A DNA stretch of 64,000 nucleotides from Pseudomonas flexibilis (GCF_000802425.1 NZ_JRUD01000007.1:62001-126000); one strand, 5' to 3'; positions 16,566-26,547 are shown, counted from the first letter of the stretch. A program made the numbers and translations. Notes: generated from the sequence alone by a model not told the origin.

Positions 16566-19342
16566 GTGCGCCGCGTGCCACCCTGCGCCTGCAATTCCAC
16601 CGGGGCTTCACCCTGGATGACGCCGCGCGCCGGGTGCCCTACTTCGCCACGCTGGGCATCAGCCATATCTATGCCTCGCCTCTGTTCACGGCGCGCCCCG
16701 GTTCGCTGCATGGCTACGACGTGCTGGACCCAACACGCATCAGCCCGGAGCTGGGCGGCGAAGCCGCGTTACGCCGGCTGGTGGATGCCCTGCACGCCCA
16801 CGGCATGGGCCTGATCCTGGATATTGTGTCCAACCACATGGCGGTCGGCGGCGACGGCAATCCCTGGTGGCTCGACGTGCTGGAATGGGGCGAAGCCAGC
16901 CCCTACGCCAAGTTCTTCGATATCCAGTGGCGCTCCCACGACCCGCTGCTGCGCGGCCAATTGCTGGTGCCCTTCCTGCGCAGCGACTATGCGGAGGTGC
17001 TACGCGCTGGTGAGTTGGTTCTTGGCTACCAGGAGGACACCGGACAGTTCTACGCCACCCACCATGAACACCGTTTTCCCCTCGCGCCGGCGTCCTGCGC
17101 CCGTATTCTGCGCCATGCCGGCCATGTTGGGCTGGGCGCGCTGGCGGTGCGCTTCGCCAGCCTGCCACGCGGCGAGCGGGGCCGGCACCGCGCCCTCGGG
17201 CTGCGCAGGGAACTGTGCCAGCTGTGCCGGGAGCCTGAGGTGCGCACGGCGTTACAGCGGGGCATCGACGCGTACCGCGTGGATGGCGAGGAAGGCTTCC
17301 AGCGCCTGCATGCGCTGCTGGAGTGCCAGCATTACCGCCTGGCCAGCTGGCGCACTGCGGCGGACGACATCAACTGGCGGCGCTTCTTCGACATCAACGA
17401 GCTGGGCGGTCTGCGGGTCGAACGCGCCGAGGTCTTCGAGGCCACCCATCGCACGCTGTTCGCGCTGATCGAGGAAGGCCTGATCGATGGCCTGCGCATC
17501 GACCATGTGGACGGCCTGGCCAATCCCCGCGCCTACTGCCGTCGGTTGCGCCGGCGCGTCGACCGCCTGCGGCCGGGGCACCACCTGCCCATCTACGTGG
17601 AGAAGATCCTGGGGGCCGGGGAATCGCTGCCGGGCGACTGGGGCGTGGACGGCACCACCGGCTACGAGTTCATGAACCAGCTGTCGCTGCTGCAGCATGA
17701 CCCGGCCGGCGAGGTGCCGCTGACCAGCTTCTGGCGCGACGCCAGCGGCCGCGACCTGGACTTCGCCGCCGAGGTGGTCCAGGCCCGTCAACTGATGCTG
17801 CAGGGTTCCCTGGCCGGCGACCTGGAAACCGTGGCCCAGGGCCTGCTGCTCATCGCCCGCCAGGACCTGGCCACCCGCGACCTGACGCTGGGTTCGCTGC
17901 GCCGCGCGCTGACGGCGCTGATCATGCATTTTCCGGTGTACCGCACCTATGTCACGGTCTGCGGCCGCTCCGCCGAGGACAGGCGGTTCTTCAGCATGGC
18001 CCTGCATGGCGCGCGCCGGAGCCTGCCGGAAGCCGACTGGCCGCTGCTGGATCACCTCGATCGCTGGCTGGGCGGCCAACCGCTGCGTGAGCTGCCGCGT
18101 GGCCCGGTGCGCAAGCTGCGGCGCAAGATGCTCACCCGTTTCCAGCAACTCACCGCGCCGGCGGCGGCCAAGGCCGTGGAAGACACCGCCTGCTACCGAT
18201 CGGCGCGCCTGCTGTCACGCAACGACGTCGGCTTTGATCCGCAGCATTTCTGCGCGCCGCCACAGGCGTTCCACGATGCCTGCCGCGAACGCGCCGCACG
18301 CTTTCCGGACAACCTGCTGGCCACTGCCACCCACGACCACAAGCGCGGCGAGGACACTCGCGCGCGTCTGGCGGTGCTCAGCGAACGCGCCGCCTGGTTC
18401 ATCGACGAGGTCAATGTCTGGCTGCGCCTGGCCGAGCCGCTGCGTGCCGAACTCAACGGTGTGCCGGCGCCCTCCCCCGGCGACGAGCTGATGCTCTACC
18501 AGACGTTGCTGGCCAGCTGGCCGCTGGCGCTGGAGACGGACGACGAAGAGGGCCGACAGGCGTATCTGGAACGGCTATTGCGCTGGCAGGAGAAGGCCGT
18601 GCGCGAAGCCAAGCTGAGCAGCAGCTGGAGTGCGCCCAACGCGCCTTGCGAAGAGGCCAGTCGGCATTTCCTGCGCCAGTTGCTGGAAGCTCCGGCGGGC
18701 GCCGAACTGCGTGAGCGTATCGCCGTGGCCGCTCGCTCCCTGGCGCCGACCGGCGCGCTGAACGGACTGGCGCAATGCCTGTTGAAGCTGACCGCCCCGG
18801 GCGTCCCCGATCTTTACCAGGGTTGCGAGTTCTGGGACTTCAGTCTGGTGGATCCGGACAACCGCCAACCGGTGGACTTCGATGCGCGCCAGGCCGCCCT
18901 CGCCCAGGCGGCCGGCCTGTCCGAACTGCTGGCCCGCTGGCCGGATGGGCACGTCAAGCAGCAACTGATTGCACGGGTCCTGGCTCTGCGCGCCCGCCTG
19001 CCTGAGCTGTTCCACGCCGGCGACTACCAGCCGCTGTCGCTGGTCGGCACCCACGCCGACCGGGCGCTGGCCTTCGCGCGCCGCCACGGCCAGGACTGGC
19101 TGGTGGTGGTGGTGCCGCGCCTGGCCGCCGACCTGCTGAACGGCCAGACCATTCCTCTGGTGCCAGGGGAACGCTGGTGCGACACCGCCGTCGAACTGCC
19201 GAAGGCACTGACCGCGACCACCCTGTCCGGCCTGTTTGCAGGTCGGATGCTGGCGCCCGAGCAGGGTCGCCTGGCCCTGAGCGATGTGCTCGGAGGGTTT
19301 CCGGTCGAGGTGCTGCATGTTCAGGAGAGCAACCATGAGTGA
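16562..19342 (+). CDS. treY: Malto-oligosyltrehalose synthase
   Basis: 926 residues from the ATG at 16562 (ATGA overlap with malQ). It turns the reducing end of linear glucan into an alpha,alpha-1,1 bond, giving maltooligosyl-trehalose for TreZ. GH13 signatures: TLRLQFHRGFTLDDAARRVPY at the start, YASPLFTARPGSLHGYDV, DIVSNHMAVGGDGNPWW, GLRIDHVDGLANPRAY (nucleophile), YVEKILGAGE (acid), TATHDHKRGEDTRARL, and a C-terminal PGVPDLYQGCEFWDFSLVDPDNR. Length matches the family. Followed by an 8-bp overlap with a small DUF2934 gene. Confidence 0.93.
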   Translation: MSAPRATLRLQFHRGFTLDDAARRVPYFATLGISHIYASPLFTARPGSLHGYDVLDPTRISPELGGEAALRRLVDALHAHGMGLILDIVSNHMAVGGDGNPWWLDVLEWGEASPYAKFFDIQWRSHDPLLRGQLLVPFLRSDYAEVLRAGELVLGYQEDTGQFYATHHEHRFPLAPASCARILRHAGHVGLGALAVRFASLPRGERGRHRALGLRRELCQLCREPEVRTALQRGIDAYRVDGEEGFQRLHALLECQHYRLASWRTAADDINWRRFFDINELGGLRVERAEVFEATHRTLFALIEEGLIDGLRIDHVDGLANPRAYCRRLRRRVDRLRPGHHLPIYVEKILGAGESLPGDWGVDGTTGYEFMNQLSLLQHDPAGEVPLTSFWRDASGRDLDFAAEVVQARQLMLQGSLAGDLETVAQGLLLIARQDLATRDLTLGSLRRALTALIMHFPVYRTYVTVCGRSAEDRRFFSMALHGARRSLPEADWPLLDHLDRWLGGQPLRELPRGPVRKLRRKMLTRFQQLTAPAAAKAVEDTACYRSARLLSRNDVGFDPQHFCAPPQAFHDACRERAARFPDNLLATATHDHKRGEDTRARLAVLSERAAWFIDEVNVWLRLAEPLRAELNGVPAPSPGDELMLYQTLLASWPLALETDDEEGRQAYLERLLRWQEKAVREAKLSSSWSAPNAPCEEASRHFLRQLLEAPAGAELRERIAVAARSLAPTGALNGLAQCLLKLTAPGVPDLYQGCEFWDFSLVDPDNRQPVDFDARQAALAQAAGLSELLARWPDGHVKQQLIARVLALRARLPELFHAGDYQPLSLVGTHADRALAFARRHGQDWLVVVVPRLAADLLNGQTIPLVPGERWCDTAVELPKALTATTLSGLFAGRMLAPEQGRLALSDVLGGFPVEVLHVQESNHE

Positions 19343-19595
19343 CGAACAGCGCATACGAGAGCTGGCCTACCAGATCTGGGAGGCCGAGGGGCGTCCCGAT
19401 GGAGAACAGGACCGCCACTGGACACTGGCCAGCCGGCTGGCCAGCGAGACCGTGCGTGTGGAAACCCCTACCCCCAAGGCGCGGGTCTCCCGCAGCCGGC
19501 CCCGCGCGGCAGCGGCCGAGACGGTCGAAACGCCGCCGGCGGCCCCCCGGCGCGGCGCCAGCAGTAGCCGGCGGAAGAATGAACAACCGCGCTGA
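19335..19595 (+). CDS. DUF2934 protein
   Basis: 86 residues, with AGGAG 8 nt before its ATG, overlapping treY by 8 bp. Residues 1-40 (RIRELAYQIWEAEGRPDGEQ) match DUF2934, a short helical domain of unknown function; the rest is a basic, Pro/Ala-rich disordered tail. Such small proteins recur beside trehalose genes. It lies 24 bp before glgX. A role in the complex is inference from position only. Confidence 0.8.
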   Translation: MSDEQRIRELAYQIWEAEGRPDGEQDRHWTLASRLASETVRVETPTPKARVSRSRPRAAAAETVETPPAAPRRGASSSRRKNEQPR

Positions 19596-19619
19596 CGACC
19601 AGACCAAGGAGGGCTCACC

Positions 19620-21758
19620 ATGACCAGTCGCAGACCCCGTCAACACTCCCGGGTCACCGAAGGGCACCCGTTCCCGCTCGGTGCCACCTGGGATGGTCTT
19701 GGCGTCAATTTCGCCCTGTTTTCCGCCCATGCCACCAAGGTGGAACTGTGCCTGTTCGATGATTCCGGCCGGCGCGAGCTGGAACGCATCGAGCTGCCCG
19801 AATACACCAATGAAATCTGGCATGGCTACCTGCCCGACGCTCACCCGGGGCAGATCTATGGCTACCGGGTGCATGGGCCCTACGAACCAGAGGCCGGCCA
19901 TCGCTTCAACCCCCACAAGCTGCTGATCGACCCCTACGCCAAGCAGTTGGTCGGTCGACTGCAATGGTCGGAGTCGCTGTTCGGCTACACCATCGGCTCG
20001 CCGGACGGCGACCTCAGTTTCGACACCCGCGACAGCGCACCCTTCGTGCCCAAGTGCAAGATCCTCGACCCGGCCTTCACTTGGGGCGACCAGCAGACGG
20101 TGCGTGTGCCCTGGGACAGCACCGTGATCTACGAAGCCCACCTGCGCGGGCTGAGCATGCGCCACCCGGCGGTGCCCGAGGAGCGGCGCGGCACCTTTGC
20201 CGGACTGACCAACCCGGAGCTGCTGCGCCATATCCGCTCCCTCGGCATTACCAGCCTGGAACTGCTCCCGGTGCACGCCTTCGTCAACGATCAGCACCTG
20301 CTGGACAAGGACCTCAACAACTACTGGGGCTACAACAGCATCGCCTTCTTCGCCCCGCACCCGGCCTACCTGGCCAGTGGTAAGGTCAACGAGTTCAAGG
20401 AGATGGTCGCGCGCCTGCATGATGCCGGCCTGGAGCTGATTCTCGATGTGGTCTACAACCACACGGCCGAAGGCAACGAGCTGGGCCCGACGCTGAGCAT
20501 GCGTGGCATCGACAACGCCACCTACTACCGGCTGATGCCCGACAACCGGCGCTTCTACGTCAACGACACCGGCACCGGCAATACCCTCGACCTCAGCCAT
20601 CCCTGCGTGCTGCAGATGGTCACCGACTCGCTGCGCTACTGGGCTACCGACATGCGCGTGGACGGATTCCGCTTCGACCTGGCGACCATCCTCGGCCGCC
20701 ATGCACACGGCTTCGACGAGCGCCACGGCTTCCTGGTGGCCTGCCGCCAGGACCCGGCGCTGAGCAAGGTCAAGCTGATCGCCGAGCCCTGGGACTGCGG
20801 TCCCGGGGGCTACCAGGTCGGCGGTTTTCCACCCGGCTGGGTGGAGTGGAACGACAAGTTCCGCGACTGCGTGCGGGCGTTCTGGCGCGGCGATGACGGC
20901 ATGCTCGCCGAGCTGGCCTGCCGGATGACCGGCTCGGGCGACCTGTTCGACCAGCGCGGTCGCCGCCCCTACGCCTCGGTCAATTTCGTCACTGCCCACG
21001 ACGGCTTCACCCTGCGCGATCTGGTCAGCTACGACCACAAGCACAACGAGGCCAACGACGAGGGCAATCGCGACGGCACCGACAACAACTACTCCTGGAA
21101 CCATGGTTGCGAAGGCCCCACGGACGATCCGGATATCCGCACCCTGCGCCTGCGCCAGATGCGCAACATGCTGGCTACCCTCTTCCTCTCGCAAGGTACG
21201 CCGATGCTGGTAGCCGGTGACGAGTTCGGCCGCACCCAGCAGGGCAACAACAACGTCTATTGCCAGGACAACGAGCTGTCCTGGATCAACTGGGAGCTGG
21301 ACGAGGAAGGCCAGCAACTGCTGGCCTTCACCCGTCGTTTGATCGCCTTGCGCCGCAGCTACCCCATCCTGCGCCGCGGGCGTTTCCTGGTGGGCAATTA
21401 CAACGAGGAACTGGGCGTCAAGGACGTGGCCTGGCTGGTGCCCGACGGCAGCGAGATGAGCCAGGAAAACTGGCACGATGCGAACGCCCGCTGCATGGGC
21501 ATGCTGCTGGATGGACGCGCACAACCCACCGGCATTCGCCGCAAGGGCGCTGATGTGACCCTGCTGGTGATCGTCAATGCCCATGACGACGCGGTGAACT
21601 TCCGGCTGCCCGAGGTGGCCCAGGGCGCCGGCTGGAACTGCCTGCTGGACACCAATCGGCCCGAGCTGCGGGGCGGGGAATCGCATGCCTTTCACAGCGA
21701 ATTCCTGGTGACTGGCCGCTCGCTGCTGCTGCTGGAGCTGCAGCGCGAAGCGAGGTAA
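19620..21758 (+). CDS. glgX: Glycogen debranching enzyme
   Basis: 712 residues. Hydrolyses alpha-1,6 branches of glucan limit dextrin. Order: CBM48 (FPLGATWDGLGVNFALFSAHATK with HG-type loop), GH13 motifs DVVYNHTAEGNELGP, DGFRFDLATILGR (nucleophile Asp), AEPWDCGPGGYQVG (acid Glu), TAHDGFTLRDLVSYD, and GDEFGRTQQGNNNVYCQDNE, which is diagnostic for GlgX. An AGGAGG-type site lies just upstream (19608-19613). It ends the tightly packed part of the arm; the next gene is 131 bp on. Confidence 0.93.
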   Translation: MTSRRPRQHSRVTEGHPFPLGATWDGLGVNFALFSAHATKVELCLFDDSGRRELERIELPEYTNEIWHGYLPDAHPGQIYGYRVHGPYEPEAGHRFNPHKLLIDPYAKQLVGRLQWSESLFGYTIGSPDGDLSFDTRDSAPFVPKCKILDPAFTWGDQQTVRVPWDSTVIYEAHLRGLSMRHPAVPEERRGTFAGLTNPELLRHIRSLGITSLELLPVHAFVNDQHLLDKDLNNYWGYNSIAFFAPHPAYLASGKVNEFKEMVARLHDAGLELILDVVYNHTAEGNELGPTLSMRGIDNATYYRLMPDNRRFYVNDTGTGNTLDLSHPCVLQMVTDSLRYWATDMRVDGFRFDLATILGRHAHGFDERHGFLVACRQDPALSKVKLIAEPWDCGPGGYQVGGFPPGWVEWNDKFRDCVRAFWRGDDGMLAELACRMTGSGDLFDQRGRRPYASVNFVTAHDGFTLRDLVSYDHKHNEANDEGNRDGTDNNYSWNHGCEGPTDDPDIRTLRLRQMRNMLATLFLSQGTPMLVAGDEFGRTQQGNNNVYCQDNELSWINWELDEEGQQLLAFTRRLIALRRSYPILRRGRFLVGNYNEELGVKDVAWLVPDGSEMSQENWHDANARCMGMLLDGRAQPTGIRRKGADVTLLVIVNAHDDAVNFRLPEVAQGAGWNCLLDTNRPELRGGESHAFHSEFLVTGRSLLLLELQREAR

Positions 21759-21889
21759 GCGGCGTGCAGATGCCACTGGACAGGCGGCCCCCGATGTTCT
21801 GAACCGTCCTGCGTCGCCCTAGTCGGACGCTAGAGGGGGCGGACAAACATCCGCCAGGCTCGCATTCCAGCAATCCGGAGGACCTCGTC

Positions 21890-22303
21890 ATGAAGATTTC
21901 CGAAGTCATGACCCGCGACGTGCAGACCATCCTTCCCGAACAAAGCATCCAGGAGGCGGCCAGTCTGATGCAGCGCATCGACTGCGGCGCCCTGCTGGTG
22001 CATGAAGGCGACCGACTGGTCGGCATGCTGACCGATCGCGACATCGCCATCCGCGCGGTGGCCCAGGGCCTGTCGCCCGACACGCCGGTGCGCCAGGTGA
22101 TGAGCAGTGGCATCCGCTACTGCTTCGAGGACGAGGACGTCCAGCATGTGGCCCAGAACATGGCCGATATCCAGGTGCGCCGCCTGCCGGTGCTCAACCG
22201 CGAGAAGCGGCTGATCGGCGTGGTATCCCTGGGCAACATCGCCAGCATCCACAGCCAGCGCGCCAGCGACACGGTGCTGCGCGGCGTTGCCAAGGCGCAC
22301 TGA
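21890..22303 (+). CDS. Two-CBS-domain protein
   Basis: 137 residues consisting almost only of a CBS pair: VMTRDVQTILPEQSIQEAA then GMLTDRDIAIRAV, and VMSSGIRYCFEDEDVQHVA then LIGVVSLGNIAS. CBS pairs usually bind adenine nucleotides and regulate partners; no fused effector is present. GGAGG lies about 10 nt before the ATG. It is 28 bp before the alcohol dehydrogenase gene and reads with it; a shared transcript is likely. Confidence 0.85.
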   Translation: MKISEVMTRDVQTILPEQSIQEAASLMQRIDCGALLVHEGDRLVGMLTDRDIAIRAVAQGLSPDTPVRQVMSSGIRYCFEDEDVQHVAQNMADIQVRRLPVLNREKRLIGVVSLGNIASIHSQRASDTVLRGVAKAH

Positions 22304-22331
22304 GGCGCCCTGCCGGGCCGGGAGACTGATC

Positions 22332-23651
22332 ATGAAGGCCGTGGTATTCCATGACGTGGGCGACATCCGCCTGGAAGAGGTAGCGGAACCGACGCTGCAG
22401 GCACCCACCGATGCCATCGTGCGGATCACGGCGTCGGCGATCTGCGGCACCGACCTGCACATGGTGCGGGGCACCATGACCGGCATGGTGCCGGGCACCA
22501 TTCTCGGCCACGAAGGCGTGGGCATCGTCGAGGCGCTGGGCGCTGACGTGCGCAACCTGCAAATCGGCGACCGGGTGGTGATCGGCTCGACCATCGCCTG
22601 TGGCAACTGCGTGTACTGCCGTGCCGGCTACTACTCCCAGTGCGATGTGGCCAACCCCAACGGTCCGCAGGCCGGCACCGCTTTCTTCGGAGGGCCGAAG
22701 AGCACCGGTCCGTTCCATGGCATGCAGGCCGAAAAGGTGCGCGTGCCGTTCGCCCACGTGGGGCTGGTGAAGCTGCCCAGCAAGATCAGCGACGACCAGG
22801 CGATCCTGCTGTCGGACATCTTTCCCACCGGCTATTTCGGCGCCGAACTGGCGGAAATCAAACCGGGGGACACCGTGGCGGTGTTCGGCTGTGGCCCGGT
22901 GGGCCAGTTCGCCATTGCCAGCGCCCTGCTCCTGGGCGCCGGGCAGGTCTTTGCCATCGATCACCTGGAAGACCGTTTGCACATGGCCCGCCAGCAGGGT
23001 GCGGAGGTGATCAACTTCGACAAGGAAGACCCGGTCGCCACCCTGCGCCGGCTGACGGCCGGCATCGGCGTGGACCGCGCCATCGACGCGGTGGGCGTGG
23101 ATGCCGAGCAGCCCCATCAGGCCGCACGGCACGGGGAGACCGGCCACTTCCGGGAGGAAGTCGCCAGCGTGGCGCCGCACACCCACCCTGACGGTGACAA
23201 CTGGCATCCCGGCGACGCGCCCAGCCAAGTGCTGCAGTGGGCCGTGGAAGGCCTGGCCAAGGCCGGCACCTTGTCCATCATCGGTGTGTATCCGGAGCAG
23301 GCACGCAGCTTCCCCATCGGCATGGCGATGATGAAGAACCTCACCATCAAGATGGGAAACTGCCCACACCGGCGCTACATCCCGAAACTCATCGAGCTGG
23401 TGCTGTCCGGAGCGATCGATCCGGCGCAGATCCTCACCCAGGTCAAACCCATGGGCGATGCCATTGCTGCCTTCCAGGCATTCGACCGACGGGAAAGCGG
23501 CTGGGTGAAGGTGGAGCTGCATCCCCAGCGGCAGCAGGCACGCACGGGCGATGAGGAGCAGGTACACGGTGAGGCGCTGCTGGATGACGCCATCGAGGAC
23601 TCCTTCCCGGCCAGCGATCCCCCGGCGATGACGGCGCCCAAGCGCTCCTGA
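22332..23651 (+). CDS. Zinc-type alcohol dehydrogenase with extra C-terminal tail
   Basis: 439 residues from the ATG at 22332 (the frame to 22287 is unsupported). Medium-chain dehydrogenase: AICGTDLHMVRG with catalytic-zinc Cys, GHEGVGIVEALG, a structural-zinc four-cysteine loop (CGNCVYCRAGYYSQC), and the NAD-binding GCGPVGQFAIASA. The substrate is unknown. The tail after about residue 400 (TGDEEQVHGEALLDDAIEDS, then FPASDPPAMT) is foreign to the family: the DAIEDSFPASDPP motif is found in unrelated short stress-type proteins. It is 3 bp before the DUF72 gene. Confidence 0.85.
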   Translation: MKAVVFHDVGDIRLEEVAEPTLQAPTDAIVRITASAICGTDLHMVRGTMTGMVPGTILGHEGVGIVEALGADVRNLQIGDRVVIGSTIACGNCVYCRAGYYSQCDVANPNGPQAGTAFFGGPKSTGPFHGMQAEKVRVPFAHVGLVKLPSKISDDQAILLSDIFPTGYFGAELAEIKPGDTVAVFGCGPVGQFAIASALLLGAGQVFAIDHLEDRLHMARQQGAEVINFDKEDPVATLRRLTAGIGVDRAIDAVGVDAEQPHQAARHGETGHFREEVASVAPHTHPDGDNWHPGDAPSQVLQWAVEGLAKAGTLSIIGVYPEQARSFPIGMAMMKNLTIKMGNCPHRRYIPKLIELVLSGAIDPAQILTQVKPMGDAIAAFQAFDRRESGWVKVELHPQRQQARTGDEEQVHGEALLDDAIEDSFPASDPPAMTAPKRS

Positions 23652-23654
23652 GCG

Positions 23655-24569
23655 ATGAGCGAGATACGCATCGGCATTTCCGGCTGGCGCTACGCGCCCT
23701 GGCGGGGCGACTTCTATCCCGAAGGTCTGGCGCAAAAGAACGAGCTGCACTATGCCTCGCGCACAGTGGGCAGCATCGAGATCAACGGTTCCTTCTATGC
23801 CCTGCAGACGCCTGAGCGCTACGCCGGCTGGTACGCCGACACGCCCGAGGGCTTCGTGTTCAGTGTCAAGGCACCGCGCTTCATTACCCATGTGCGACGC
23901 CTGCGCGACGTGGAAACCCCGGTGGCCAACTTCTTCGCGTCGGGGGTGCTGCGCCTGGAAGACAAGCTGGGGCCCATGCTCTGGCAGTTTCCCCCCAGCT
24001 TTCGCTTTGATGCCGGGCAGTTCGAGCACTTCCTCGATCTGCTGCCTCAGGATGCTGAGGCCGCGCGCGCCTGTGCCATGAAGTGCGACAGCACGCTGCG
24101 CCGCAAAGGTTCGCTGGAGTTCACCCGCGAGGGGCCGCTGCGCCACGCCGTGGAAATCCGCCACCGCAGTTTCGTGGTGCCGGCCTTCGTAGAGCTGCTG
24201 AGCCGCTACCGGGTCGCCCTGGTGGTGGCCGACACCGCCGGCAAATGGCCCTATCAGGAAGATGTGACCAGCGACTTCCTCTACTTGCGGTTGCATGGCG
24301 ACGAAGAGCTCTATGCCAGCGGCTACAGCGACGAGGCGCTGGACCGCTGGGCCGCGCGCATTCGCTTGTGGACCCACGGCGACCAGCCCGAGGACGCCCA
24401 CCTGATCGATCCGCACCGTGCGGTCGAGCACCAGCCCCGGGATGCCTACTGCTACTTCGACAACGACATCAAGGTCCGCGCGCCCTATGACGCACGCGCC
24501 CTGCTGGAACGGCTGGGGCTGGCGGATCGACTGGAGTACGCGCCGGGCCAGTTGGAGGCGCGGTCATGA
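23655..24569 (+). CDS. DUF72 protein (YecE-like)
   Basis: 304 residues. IRIGISGWRYAPWRGDFYP at the start, EINGSFYALQTPERYAGW, and LGPMLWQFPPSFRFD followed by late AVEIRHRSF and YCYFDNDIKV are the DUF72 (TIM-barrel, YecE) signatures; no activity is established for the family. It starts 3 bp after the dehydrogenase and overlaps the next gene by 4 bp (ATGA). Confidence 0.85.
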   Translation: MSEIRIGISGWRYAPWRGDFYPEGLAQKNELHYASRTVGSIEINGSFYALQTPERYAGWYADTPEGFVFSVKAPRFITHVRRLRDVETPVANFFASGVLRLEDKLGPMLWQFPPSFRFDAGQFEHFLDLLPQDAEAARACAMKCDSTLRRKGSLEFTREGPLRHAVEIRHRSFVVPAFVELLSRYRVALVVADTAGKWPYQEDVTSDFLYLRLHGDEELYASGYSDEALDRWAARIRLWTHGDQPEDAHLIDPHRAVEHQPRDAYCYFDNDIKVRAPYDARALLERLGLADRLEYAPGQLEARS

Positions 24570-25342
24570 GTCCCGAATCGCTGCGCCACAGCCAGCGGCC
24601 GGCGGTGCACCGGCTGCGGCTGCTGACCGTCAATACCCACAAGGGCTTCAATGTGTTCAACCGGCGCTTCATCCTGCCGGAGCTGCGCGATGCGGTGCGC
24701 ACCCTGTCCACCGAGCTGGTGTTCCTGCAGGAAGTGCATGGCACCCATCACCGTCATCCGTTGCGCTGGAAGGAGTGGCCACCGACGCCGCAGTACGAAT
24801 TCCTGGCCGACAGCATGTGGCCGGAGTTCGCCTACGGGCGCAACGCGGTGTACCCGGATGGCGACCACGGCAACGCCCTGCTCTCCAAGTTTCCGATCCT
24901 GGCGTTCCACAACCATGACGTGTCCATCGGTGATCATGAAGTGCGCGGCCTGCTGCATGCCGAGTTGGACGTGCCCGGTGACCGCGAGGTGCATGCCATC
25001 TGCGTGCACCTGGGCTTGCGGGAGAGTCACCGCCGTCGCCAGTTGCGTCTGCTGTGCGGCCTGCTGGCCGAGCTGCCCGGCGACGCGGCGGTGATCGTCG
25101 CCGGGGATTTCAATGACTGGCGCCGCACGGCCGATCCGCTGCTGGCCGAGTGCGGCCTGCACGAGGTGTTCACCCGCGCCTACGGCGCGCCAGCGAAGAG
25201 CTTTCCGGCGCGCTGGCCGTTGTTGCCGCTGGATCGGGTCTATCTGCGCAATGCCAGCGGGCATGAGGCACGGGCGCTGACCCGTCGCCCCTGGTCGCAT
25301 CTGTCCGACCATGCGCCGCTGTCTGTGGAGGTGCATCTATGA
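24566..25342 (+). CDS. Endonuclease/exonuclease/phosphatase-fold protein (YbhP-like)
   Basis: 258 residues. EEP-fold motifs: LLTVNTHKGF, FLQEVHGTH (metal-binding Glu), VIVAGDFNDW (catalytic D-x-N) and WSHLSDHAPL (SDH at the end). Together with the next two genes it reproduces the ybhP-clsB-ybhN order of E. coli. A role in phospholipid or membrane chemistry is inferred from that context. It overlaps the DUF72 gene and the clsB gene by 4 bp each. Confidence 0.82.
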   Translation: MSPESLRHSQRPAVHRLRLLTVNTHKGFNVFNRRFILPELRDAVRTLSTELVFLQEVHGTHHRHPLRWKEWPPTPQYEFLADSMWPEFAYGRNAVYPDGDHGNALLSKFPILAFHNHDVSIGDHEVRGLLHAELDVPGDREVHAICVHLGLRESHRRRQLRLLCGLLAELPGDAAVIVAGDFNDWRRTADPLLAECGLHEVFTRAYGAPAKSFPARWPLLPLDRVYLRNASGHEARALTRRPWSHLSDHAPLSVEVHL

Positions 25343-26547
25343 CCGGGGTCTGGCATGGGCAGAACCAGGTGGAGCTGCTGATCAATGGCGAGGACTACTT
25401 TCCTCGGGTATTCGAGGCGATCCGCGCGGCGCGCCACGAGGTGCTGGTGGAAACCTTCATCATCTTCGAGGACCCGGTCGGCCAGGCGCTGCAACAGGCG
25501 CTGATCGAAGCGGCCGAGCGCGGCGTGCGCATCGAGGTGACCGCCGACGGCTACGGCACCGCCGACCTGGGCAAGGCCTACATCGAAGCCCTGACCCGCG
25601 TCGGCGTGCGGGTACACCTGTTCGACCCGCGCCCGAAGATGTTCGGTATGCGCACCAACCTGTTCCGCCGGCTGCACCGCAAGATCGTGGTGGTCGATGG
25701 CGAGGTCGCCTATGTGGGGGGCATCAACTTCTGCCTGGATCACCTGCAGGAGTTCGGTCCCATGGCCAAGCAGGATTACGCCGTCGAGGTGCGCGGCCCG
25801 GTGGTGGCCGACATCCACCGCGCCGCCGTGGAGTTGCTGGCCCAGTGTGGCGTCGATACCCCGGGGGCCGGGCTGCGTCCCAGCCCCGGCAGCCAGGGGC
25901 GCAGTGCCATGCTGCTGGCGATCCGCGACAACGACGCCCACCAGGACGACATCGAGGACCAGTACATGGCGGCGATCCGCAACGCCCGCGAGCGGCTGCT
26001 GGTGGCCAATGCCTACTTCTTCCCCGGCTACCGGCTGCTGCGCGAGCTGCGCAACGCCGCCCAGCGCGGCGTGCAGGTGTCGTTGATCCTGCAGGGACAG
26101 CCGGACATGCGCTGGGTGTGGGTATTGGGGCGCCTGCTGTATGACTACCTGCTGCGCGACGGCGTGCAGATCTACGAGTACTGCGAGAAGCCGCTACATG
26201 GCAAGGTGGCCCTGGCCGACCGGGAATGGAGCACGGTGGGCTCCAGCAATCTCGATCCGCTGAGCCTGTCCCTGAACCTGGAGGCCAACCTGTTCATCCG
26301 CGATCCAACCTTCAACCAGCGGTTGTTCGCCCACCTCAGCGAGCTGGCTGAGACCCGCTGCAAGCCGGTCACTCGCCAGGTGCTGCGGCGTGGCTACTGG
26401 TGGCGCGCGCCGCTGATGTTTCTGGGTTTCCACGCCGCCCGGCACTTCCCCGCCGTGCTGGGCTGGTTCCCGGCCCACCGTCCCAGGCTGACCACCGCCG
26501 CAGCGGAATCGCCGGACACGGTCGCTTGCGGGTCCGGCAAGTCATGA
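25339..26547 (+). CDS. clsB: Cardiolipin synthase B
   Basis: 402 residues, PLD family without N-terminal membrane helices. Two HKD motifs are visible: HRKIVVVDGEVAYVGGINF (about 113-131) and HGKVALADREWSTVGSSNLD (second half). ClsB condenses two phosphatidylglycerols (or PG with glycerol donors) to cardiolipin. The ATG overlaps the upstream gene and its stop overlaps the ybhN gene (ATGA). Assignment to ClsB rather than ClsA/C rests on length, the absence of TM segments, and the flanking ybhP/ybhN-like genes. Confidence 0.87.
   Translation: MTGVWHGQNQVELLINGEDYFPRVFEAIRAARHEVLVETFIIFEDPVGQALQQALIEAAERGVRIEVTADGYGTADLGKAYIEALTRVGVRVHLFDPRPKMFGMRTNLFRRLHRKIVVVDGEVAYVGGINFCLDHLQEFGPMAKQDYAVEVRGPVVADIHRAAVELLAQCGVDTPGAGLRPSPGSQGRSAMLLAIRDNDAHQDDIEDQYMAAIRNARERLLVANAYFFPGYRLLRELRNAAQRGVQVSLILQGQPDMRWVWVLGRLLYDYLLRDGVQIYEYCEKPLHGKVALADREWSTVGSSNLDPLSLSLNLEANLFIRDPTFNQRLFAHLSELAETRCKPVTRQVLRRGYWWRAPLMFLGFHAARHFPAVLGWFPAHRPRLTTAAAESPDTVACGSGKS

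Noticed and set aside
18954-21776. 940-codon minus-strand frame opposite treY/glgX
   Set aside because: Antisense to two clearly recognised GH13 genes; GC-rich third positions create long antisense frames.
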